Positions 1 to 4,591 of a stretch of DNA of 7,759 bases are shown in pieces. The first letter of the stretch is position 1. Each line of letters starts with the position of its first letter. The DNA lies in the NCBI GenBank assembly GCA_025928435.1, contig JAICJM010000183.1, positions 1 through 7,759 of the forward strand, written 5' to 3'. The stretch comes from Thermoleophilia bacterium. Lineage in GTDB: Bacteria; Actinomycetota; Thermoleophilia; Gaiellales; JAICJC01. The notes under the pieces were generated by a model, which ran no database searches, had not been told where the DNA came from, and was given only the letters and a program-made list of their open reading frames with translations. A program made the translations under genes and the position numbers.

Positions 1-1
1 G

Positions 2-1135
2 ACCCGGCTGCGCTCGTCCGCCGAGCGGGCCAGGGCGGCGGCCGCGGCGTCGGGGCGGATGGGCGCCGAGGCCCGCGCGCTCGAGGACAGGGGCCGCGAG
101 ATCGGCCGCACGCTCGTGCGCCTGACGGCCGCTGCGGAGCTCCTGCGCGCGCCGGCGCGGGCGGGCGTGGCCGTCATCGAGCGGCGGTCGGGCGAGCTCG
201 CCGCCGAGCTGCAGGCCTGCGCCCACGACGAGGCCGGCGTCCAGACGACCGCGCGCACGGTCGCCGGCACCGCGACCGAGATCGAGGTCGAGCTGACGCG
301 CAGCACCGACCGCATCGCCGAGCTCGGCCGCCGCGCCACCGAGATCGGCGCCGACCTGTCCGGGCCGCCGCCGGAGCTCGACGAGCCGCTGCCTCCCGAG
401 GAGCGCGAGTCGGTCGCCACCCGGATGGAGCGGCTCGACCGCCGCCGCGAGAGCCTCGGCGCCGTGAACCCGCTGGCCGCGGAGGAGTACGAGGCCGAGA
501 AGCAGCGGACGGGTGAGCTGACCGAGCAGTGCGCCGATCTGGAGAAGTCGCTGCGCGAGCTGCGCGGGCTGATCCGCGACCTGACGGGGACCATCGACCG
601 CCGCTTTGCCGAGACCTTCGACCAGGTCGCGCGCAACTTCACCGAGGTCATCCGCACCCTGTTCCCGGGTGGCTCCGGCCGCCTGCGCCTCACCGACGAC
701 GTCGTGTCGGCCGCGCCCGCGGCGCCCGACGGCGAGGCGCCGGAGGGCGAGGAGGAGGCCGTGCGCCCCGACGAGCCCGGGATCGAGCTCGAGGTGAAGC
801 CGGCCGGGAAGCGGATCGAGGCCCTCTCGCTGCTCTCCGGCGGCGAGAAGGCGCTGACGGCGATCGCGTTCCTCTTCGCGCTGCTGCTCACGAAGCCGTC
901 GCCGTTCTACGTCCTCGACGAGGTCGAGGCGGCGCTCGACGACGCCAACATCGAGCGCTTCCTCGACCTGCTGCGCGCCTACCAGGAGCGGGCCCAGTTC
1001 ATCGTCATCACCCACCAGCGGCGCACCATGGAGGTCGCCGACCTGCTCTACGGCGTGACGATGGCCGCCGACGGCGAGTCGAAGGTGCTCTCGCGCCGGA
1101 TCACCGCCGAGGTCGACCTGCGCCCCGCCGGTTAG
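2..1135 (+). CDS. smc: Chromosome segregation protein SMC, C-terminal part (5' end cut by window)
   Basis: SMC is the ATPase core of the condensin-like complex with ScpA and ScpB, which compacts and segregates the chromosome. The frame is open from base 2, so the true start, Walker A motif, N-terminal head and hinge lie outside the window. Seen here: an Ala/Glu/Arg-rich coiled-coil return arm (to about base 600), the GAVNPLAAEEYE segment typical of SMC near 458-495, then the C-terminal ATPase head. The head carries the ABC signature LSGGEK at 833-850, Walker B FYVLDE at 905-922 with D-loop ALDDAN following, and the switch histidine in ITHQRRTM at 1013-1015. The head has an extra acidic/Ala-Pro stretch of about 23 residues (707-775) before the signature. 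It ends with TAG at 1133-1135, immediately followed by a palindromic repeat. The family assignment is secure; smc next to ftsY is a common arrangement, here interrupted by two reverse genes. Confidence 0.97.
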   Translation, partial: TRLRSSAERARAAAAASGRMGAEARALEDRGREIGRTLVRLTAAAELLRAPARAGVAVIERRSGELAAELQACAHDEAGVQTTARTVAGTATEIEVELTRSTDRIAELGRRATEIGADLSGPPPELDEPLPPEERESVATRMERLDRRRESLGAVNPLAAEEYEAEKQRTGELTEQCADLEKSLRELRGLIRDLTGTIDRRFAETFDQVARNFTEVIRTLFPGGSGRLRLTDDVVSAAPAAPDGEAPEGEEEAVRPDEPGIELEVKPAGKRIEALSLLSGGEKALTAIAFLFALLLTKPSPFYVLDEVEAALDDANIERFLDLLRAYQERAQFIVITHQRRTMEVADLLYGVTMAADGESKVLSRRITAEVDLRPAG

Positions 1136-1136
1136 T

Positions 1137-1163
1137 GACACCCGGGGCCAGGACATGGGTGTC
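1137..1163. repeat. Short inverted repeat GACACCC / GGGTGTC after smc
   Basis: GACACCC at 1137-1143 pairs perfectly with GGGTGTC at 1157-1163 across a 13-base loop. It begins one base after the smc stop codon. The sequence resembles dispersed intergenic palindromes of GC-rich bacteria, which is recollection rather than a search result. It could protect or end the smc transcript, but no T-run follows, so it is not a standard intrinsic terminator. The left arm can instead pair with GGGTGTCAC at 1386-1394. Confidence 0.55.
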
Positions 1164-1187
1164 GCCCGACGCGCGTCCCGCCCGGCA

Positions 1188-1224
1188 AATCGGGGACTGT
1201 CCCCGAGAATCGGGGACAGTCCCC
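1188..1224. repeat. Tandem palindrome GGGGACWGTCCCC, forming a perfect 15-bp hairpin
   Basis: The 17-base unit aatcggggac(t/a)gtcccc occurs twice, at 1188-1204 and 1208-1224, with a 20-base period. Each copy is itself a palindrome around one central base. The second core is the reverse complement of the first, so bases 1192-1206 and 1210-1224 also form a perfect 15-bp stem around a GAA loop. The layout is that of a REP/BIME-like element between convergent genes. No T-run follows on either strand. A role as REP-like repeat, RNA-stability element or unconventional bidirectional terminator is inference; the repeat structure is seen directly. Confidence 0.8.
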
Positions 1225-1425
1225 ACCCCGCGGGCATTCGTATCCTTCGTGAATGATCCGACTATCGCGAGGCGGCTGGAGCAGTTGCGCGGCGCTGTCG
1301 TGGCTTCGCCTATCGGAGCCCTCGACGACTTTGAGAGCGGCGTGCGACGGCGCCTGGAGTGGCGACTCTCGCATCCGCCCGCCGAGGGTGTCACGACTTC
1401 GCAAGGACCCGCAACGGCCGCCGTT

Positions 1426-1445
1426 CGGGGTCAGACCCCGGTTTT
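1426..1445 (+). terminator. Palindrome CGGGGTCAGACCCCG followed by TTTT; REP-like or terminator
   Basis: The 15-base palindrome at 1426-1440 has 7-base arms around a central A. As RNA it would make a short GC stem with a CAG loop. On the plus strand it is followed by G and TTTT (1442-1445), so it looks like a weak intrinsic terminator for transcripts arriving from smc. On the minus strand the same palindrome supplies the TGA stop (1433-1431) and last residues of the acetyltransferase gene. It may equally be a dispersed REP-type repeat; the hairpin is clear, the function is not. Confidence 0.45.
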
Positions 1446-1853
1446 CGCGTCCCGCTGCATGAGCCGCTCGTGGTGGCGGAAACCGAAGCGCTCGTAGAGG
1501 CCCGCGGCGTCGCGGGTGTGGAGCACCCATGTGCGGTCGGCGTACGGCCCGTTCTCGACGATCTCGCGGACGAGCTCGACGCCGAGGCCCGAGCCGCGGT
1601 GCTCCTCCAGCACATACACGTCGGCCAGATAGACGAAGTGGGCCGCCTCGCAGTCGACGGCGCGCGCGAACCCGACCTGCGCGCCCTCGTGGTAGAGCCC
1701 GACGACGTGGCAGACGTCGATCAGATGGTCCTGGCGCTCCCGGGTGCGCCCGAGGGCCCAGTACGACGTCGTCAGGTAGGCGTGCACGGCCGTGCGGTCG
1801 AGGCGGTCGCGGTCGTGGGAGAGCTCGTAGCCGTTCCCGAGGTCGCGCGTCAC
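1431..1853 (-). CDS. GNAT-family N-acetyltransferase
   Basis: A 140-residue protein with the fold signature of acetyl-CoA-dependent GNAT acetyltransferases. The acceptor substrate cannot be told from sequence. The central strand and helix read YLADVYVLEEHRGSGLG, where R86-G-S-G89-L-G91 is the acyl-CoA pyrophosphate-binding R/Q-x-x-G-x-G motif. The C-terminal LYERFGFR (residues 119-126) is the usual last GNAT element. About 140 residues is normal for a single-domain member, so it looks complete. The start is GTG at 1853, whose bases overlap the upstream gene's TGA (1852-1850) in a GTGA junction; this implies translational coupling with the dehydrogenase-like gene. The much longer open frame continuing upstream is antisense noise within that gene. 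The stop codon lies inside a palindromic repeat, which may have replaced the original C-terminal codons. Likely a cytoplasmic enzyme modifying a small molecule or protein. Confidence 0.9.
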   Translation of the reverse strand: MTRDLGNGYELSHDRDRLDRTAVHAYLTTSYWALGRTRERQDHLIDVCHVVGLYHEGAQVGFARAVDCEAAHFVYLADVYVLEEHRGSGLGVELVREIVENGPYADRTWVLHTRDAAGLYERFGFRHHERLMQRDAKTGV

Positions 1854-2779
1854 CCCGGCGCGTCCCGGAGCCACGCCCACAGGTCGTCCGGGATCTCGAC
1901 GGTGCCCCGCGAGAGGGCGTCGTCGAGCGCCCGCGAGCTGCGGTCTCCGGGAAGGCGGCGGCCCTCGGCGATGCGCCGCAGCCAGGCCACCGGGTCGGAC
2001 TGGGGCGGGGCGATCAGGGCGACGGCGGAGTAGCCGTCCGTCCCGGCCAGCGCCCCACAGAAGAGCTCGACCACGGTCGCGAGCGCGAAGCCCTTGTACG
2101 CCTGGTCGGCGCCGAACGGCACGATGCCGGCCAGGTCGGCGATCACCTGCCCCGGATTCGACTCGGGCCCCCCGTCGGGCCGGCGGGCCGCGCCTTCCGG
2201 CAGCTCGGCGCCGCGCGCCGCGGCGTGCAGGACGGTGCCGTACGTGACCCGCCCCATCGAGACGTCGACCACGGTCGGGTGGCTCGGGCCGGGCAGGGCG
2301 AGGCAGAACGGGTTCGTCCCCAGCAGCGGCGGCCCGCCGTCGGGGTGCACGATCCGGGGGGTCGAGGTCGCGACGAGCAGGCACATGAGGCCGCGCCGGG
2401 CGACTCGCTCGCCGAACCATCCCAGCCGCCCGGTGGGGAAGCAGTGCCCGACCACGACGAGGCGGGCGCCTGCCGGCGGATCGTCCGCTTCGCGGTCGAG
2501 CGCCTCCGCCAGGGCGACGTAGCCGACGGCGCCGGCGCTCTCCCAGCGGGAGAGGCCGTCCGAGCGCGAGACGAGCTGCGGCCGGGCCGTGGGCTGGAGG
2601 TCGGAGAAGGTCGAGAGCCACCGCATCCGCTCCGCGCCGTGGGTCGGCGCGCCCCGCAGCTCGGCGTCGAAGAAGTGGTCGGTGACGATGTCCGCGGCGC
2701 CGTCGTCGAAGCCGAGCGCGGCCGCCCGCGCCCGCAGCGCATCCCGAAGCCCGTCGACTGGCACCTCCGTCACGCGCAC
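1850..2779 (-). CDS. Ldh_2 (malate/L-lactate dehydrogenase) family oxidoreductase, diverged
   Basis: Predicted NAD(P)H-dependent reductase or dehydrogenase of the Ldh_2 family (malate, ureidoglycolate, diketogulonate and imine reductases), unrelated to classical Rossmann-fold lactate dehydrogenase. Family landmarks in order: G-A-P-T-H47-G-A-E-R, matching the SHGxxR catalytic-His motif; LLGTNPFCLALPG (residues 152-164), the nicotinamide-contact segment; VVDVSMGRV (170-178), in place of LDMATS; KGFALATVVELFCGALAG (229-246); and LPGDR plus a GTVEIPDDLWAWL end. At about 309 residues it is somewhat shorter than most members (330-360). The usual N-H-F-G motif is replaced by F-P-T-G (114-117), so the substrate may be unusual or activity altered. 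The start is uncertain: GTG 2779, or GTG 2773, which lies 7 bases after a TAGCGT box and would suit a leaderless mRNA. It overlaps the GNAT gene by 4 bases, and they form a two-gene operon. Confidence 0.87.
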   Translation of the reverse strand: MRVTEVPVDGLRDALRARAAALGFDDGAADIVTDHFFDAELRGAPTHGAERMRWLSTFSDLQPTARPQLVSRSDGLSRWESAGAVGYVALAEALDREADDPPAGARLVVVGHCFPTGRLGWFGERVARRGLMCLLVATSTPRIVHPDGGPPLLGTNPFCLALPGPSHPTVVDVSMGRVTYGTVLHAAARGAELPEGAARRPDGGPESNPGQVIADLAGIVPFGADQAYKGFALATVVELFCGALAGTDGYSAVALIAPPQSDPVAWLRRIAEGRRLPGDRSSRALDDALSRGTVEIPDDLWAWLRDAPG

Positions 2780-2780
2780 G

Positions 2781-2786
2781 ACGCTA
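2781..2786 (-). promoter_or_regulatory. Possible -10 box TAGCGT for the ldh-like/GNAT operon
   Basis: On the minus strand TAGCGT fits the actinobacterial -10 pattern TANNNT. It ends 7 bases before GTG 2773 and 1 base before GTG 2779. No Shine-Dalgarno sequence precedes either start, which fits a leaderless transcript beginning at or near GTG 2773. No clear -35 box is visible. Confidence 0.35.
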
Positions 2787-2787
2787 C

Positions 2788-2793
2788 TACGAT
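2788..2793 (+). promoter_or_regulatory. Possible -10 box TACGAT for ftsY
   Basis: TACGAT fits TANNNT. It lies 8 bases before an in-frame GTG (2802) and 29 bases before the in-frame ATG (2823) of ftsY. It sits directly beside the opposing candidate box for the reverse operon, so the two promoters would overlap. No -35 box of TTGACA type is evident. Confidence 0.35.
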
Positions 2794-2822
2794 CCGGCGT
2801 CGTGGCGCGCACATGGCAGTCG

Positions 2823-3794
2823 ATGTTCCGCACCGCCGACGGCGACGAGGCCCCGGAGGCGGAGCCGGAAGAGGCGGGCCGCGGCTTCTTCTCCCGGCTG
2901 CGCGACAACCTCTCTCGCAGCCGCCGGGCGATGGCCCAGCAGCTCGCCGGCGTCATGTTCGACCCGGCCGACGCCGAAGTGTGGGAGCGGCTCGAGGAGG
3001 CGCTGCTCCTGTCCGACTGCGGCGTCCCGGCGACGGTCACCGTCATCGAGCGGCTCGAGGCCGACGCGGATGCCGGCCGCCTGACGACGGCGGAGGAGCT
3101 CTCGACCCGGCTGCAGGAGATCATCGCGGAGCTGATGACGCCCGCCGAGGATCCGCGGATCGACATCACCGCCCATCCCGCAGTCCTGCTCGTGAGCGGC
3201 GTGAACGGCACGGGCAAGACGACCTCGATCGGCAAGATCGCCTGGCACCTGCGCGAGGCCGGCCGCACGTGCGTGATCGGGGCCGCCGACACCTTCCGCG
3301 CCGCCGCCGGCGAGCAGCTCGAGACCTGGGCGCAGCGGGCCGGGGCCGACTTCGTCTCGTCCCAGTCCGGCGGCGATCCCGCCGCGGTCGCCTTCGACGC
3401 CGTGTCCGCGGCGGAGTCGCGCGGCCGCGACGTCGTGATCGTCGACACCGCCGGCCGCCTGCACACCCAGGGCCACCTGATGGACGAGCTGCGCAAGATC
3501 CACCGCGTGATCGCCGCGCGGATCGAGGGCGCGCCGCACGAGGTGCTGCTGACGATCGACGCCACGACGGGCCAGAACGGCCTGCAGCAGGCGCGCCTGT
3601 TCGCCGAGGCCGTCGACGTGACCGGGATCGTGCTGACGAAGCTCGACGGCACCGCCAAGGGCGGGATCGCGCTTGCCATCGCCCACGAGATGGGTATCCC
3701 GGTGAAGCTGATCGGGATCGGGGAGGGGATCGAGGACCTGCGCCCGTTCGACCCCTCGGACTTCGCCAGGGCGCTCTTCGCCGGAGGTGAGTGA
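2823..3794 (+). CDS. ftsY: Signal recognition particle receptor FtsY
   Basis: FtsY is the SRP receptor GTPase. It docks Ffh-bound ribosome-nascent chains at the membrane and hands them to the Sec translocon. The 323-residue protein is the compact form: a short acidic N-terminus (DGDEAPEAEPEEAG), then an amphipathic GFFSRLRDNLSRSRRAM helix suited to membrane contact, the helical N domain, and a complete G domain. GTPase motifs: G1 GVNGTGKTT (126-134), DTFRAAA (156-162), G3 DTAG (208-211), G4 TKLDG (272-276) followed by TAKGG, and G5 region GIGEGIEDLRPFD (298-310). The start is taken as ATG 2823. An in-frame GTG at 2802 adds seven residues and sits 8 bases after a TACGAT box, so a leaderless GTG start is a real alternative. 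Neither has a Shine-Dalgarno sequence. The gene is divergent from the ldh-like operon and 1 base from the next gene. Confidence 0.97.
   Translation: MFRTADGDEAPEAEPEEAGRGFFSRLRDNLSRSRRAMAQQLAGVMFDPADAEVWERLEEALLLSDCGVPATVTVIERLEADADAGRLTTAEELSTRLQEIIAELMTPAEDPRIDITAHPAVLLVSGVNGTGKTTSIGKIAWHLREAGRTCVIGAADTFRAAAGEQLETWAQRAGADFVSSQSGGDPAAVAFDAVSAAESRGRDVVIVDTAGRLHTQGHLMDELRKIHRVIAARIEGAPHEVLLTIDATTGQNGLQQARLFAEAVDVTGIVLTKLDGTAKGGIALAIAHEMGIPVKLIGIGEGIEDLRPFDPSDFARALFAGGE
3783..3790 (+). promoter_or_regulatory. Ribosome binding site GGAGGTGA deciding the hydrolase start
   Basis: GGAGGTGA is a near-perfect Shine-Dalgarno sequence inside the last ftsY codons. It is 5 bases before ATG 3796. This favours ATG 3796 over the in-frame GTG 3787, which lies within the site itself. 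It is the strongest ribosome binding site in the window. Confidence 0.8.
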
Positions 3795-3795
3795 C

Positions 3796-4581
3796 ATGCC
3801 GGATGCGACCGCAGCGCCCGTCGCCGAGCACCTGGACGTGCCCACGCACGACGGGACGGCCGACGCGTTCTTCTGCCATCCGGGCACGGGCGGCCCGCAT
3901 CCGGGCGTCGTCCTCTTCATGGACGCCTACGGGCTGCGGCCGGCCGTCGAGGAGCACGCGCGCCGGCTGGCCGCCCACGGGTTCTGCGTCCTCGTCCCGA
4001 ACCTCTTCTACCGCAGCCGCCGCTCGCCGATCCTCGAGAACTTCGAGGAGCGGATGAGCTCCGGCGACCGGGCTGCGATGTTCAAGGAGCTGAAGCCGAT
4101 GATGGCGCAGGTGACGCCGGAGGCGGCGATCGCGGACGCCCAGGCCTGGCTCGAGTTCCTACGCGGCCGCTCCGAGGTGCGCGAGGCGCCGATCGGGACG
4201 GTGGGCTACTGCATGGGCGGCCGCATGGCGCTGCGGATGGCGGGCGAGTTCGCGGACGCGGTGTCGGCCGCGGCCAGCTTCCACGGCGGAAACCTGGCAA
4301 CCGGCGAGGACGACAGCCCCCACCTGGCCGCGGTGCGCGCGGCCGGCGAGCTCTACATCGGCCACGCCGACAACGACCGCTCGATGCCGCCGGAGCAGAT
4401 GGCCCGCCTCACCCGCGAGCTGGCCGAGGCCCACGTCCGCCACACGGCCGAGCTCTATCCCGGCGCCGCGCACGGCTGGACGCAGGCCGACACGCCGGCG
4501 TACGACGAGGAGGCCTCCGAGCGCCACTGGATGCGGCTGCTCGAGCTCTTCGGGCGCGTGCTGCAGCCGGCCGCCGTCTAG
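3796..4581 (+). CDS. Dienelactone hydrolase family protein
   Basis: A 261-residue cytoplasmic alpha/beta-hydrolase of the dienelactone hydrolase (DLH) family. Characterised relatives hydrolyse dienelactones in chlorocatechol breakdown, but many family members have unknown ester or lactone substrates, so the substrate here is open. The Cys-Asp-His triad can be placed: C139 in GYCMGG (nucleophile elbow), D192 in GHADNDRSMP, and H226 in GAAHGW. The N-terminal PGVVLFMDAYGLRP corresponds to the family's oxyanion and first-strand region, where Glu is often found in place of this Asp. The C-terminal YDEEASERHWMRLLELF helix is typical. The start is ATG 3796, set by GGAGGTGA five bases upstream. One base separates it from the ftsY stop, so co-transcription with ftsY is likely. 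The TAG stop overlaps a promoter-like TAGTCT box ahead of ffh. No catabolic neighbours are visible. Confidence 0.9.
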   Translation: MPDATAAPVAEHLDVPTHDGTADAFFCHPGTGGPHPGVVLFMDAYGLRPAVEEHARRLAAHGFCVLVPNLFYRSRRSPILENFEERMSSGDRAAMFKELKPMMAQVTPEAAIADAQAWLEFLRGRSEVREAPIGTVGYCMGGRMALRMAGEFADAVSAAASFHGGNLATGEDDSPHLAAVRAAGELYIGHADNDRSMPPEQMARLTRELAEAHVRHTAELYPGAAHGWTQADTPAYDEEASERHWMRLLELFGRVLQPAAV

Positions 4582-4584
4582 TCT
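4579..4584 (+). promoter_or_regulatory. Possible -10 box TAGTCT, leaderless promoter for ffh
   Basis: TAGTCT matches TANNNT and ends 7 bases before ATG 4592, the spacing expected if the ffh transcript begins at its start codon. No Shine-Dalgarno sequence exists in the 10-base gap between genes. The TAG of this box is also the stop codon of the hydrolase gene. No convincing -35 box is seen. Confidence 0.45.
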
Positions 4585-4591
4585 TCGAAGC

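Larger units (their letters stand above)
1136..1430. other. Spacer between convergent smc and GNAT genes, rich in palindromes
   Basis: About 295 bases lie between the smc stop and the end of the reverse-strand acetyltransferase gene. I see no convincing gene. The stretch contains an imperfect hairpin at 1137-1163, a tandem palindrome at 1188-1224 and the left half of a third palindrome at 1426-1440. The part from 1226 to 1425 has lower third-position GC in any frame than the flanking genes. It includes an AT-richer patch (TATCCT at 1241-1246) inside a CATTC/GAATG inverted repeat (1235-1239 and 1251-1255). A frame from GTG 1249 to 1497 is open but runs antisense into the acetyltransferase gene and matches no family I recognise. 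Confidence 0.7.

Noticed and set aside
529..1248. Plus-strand frame overlapping the SMC head
   Set aside because: Low-complexity Arg/Ala translation in another frame of smc; the SMC frame has the real signature and Walker motifs.
1854..2621. N-terminal extension of the acetyltransferase frame to residue 396
   Set aside because: The extension is antisense-frame noise inside the Ldh_2 gene; GNAT similarity begins after GTG 1853, which forms a GTGA overlap with the upstream stop.
1529..3790. Very long plus-strand open frame (753 codons) across the reverse operon and into ftsY
   Set aside because: It is Arg/Pro/Gly-rich, has no family motifs and overlaps genes with clear motifs in other frames; long shadow frames are expected in GC-rich DNA.
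3787..3795. Alternative GTG start of the hydrolase
   Set aside because: GTG 3787 lies inside the Shine-Dalgarno sequence itself; ATG 3796 has correct spacing.
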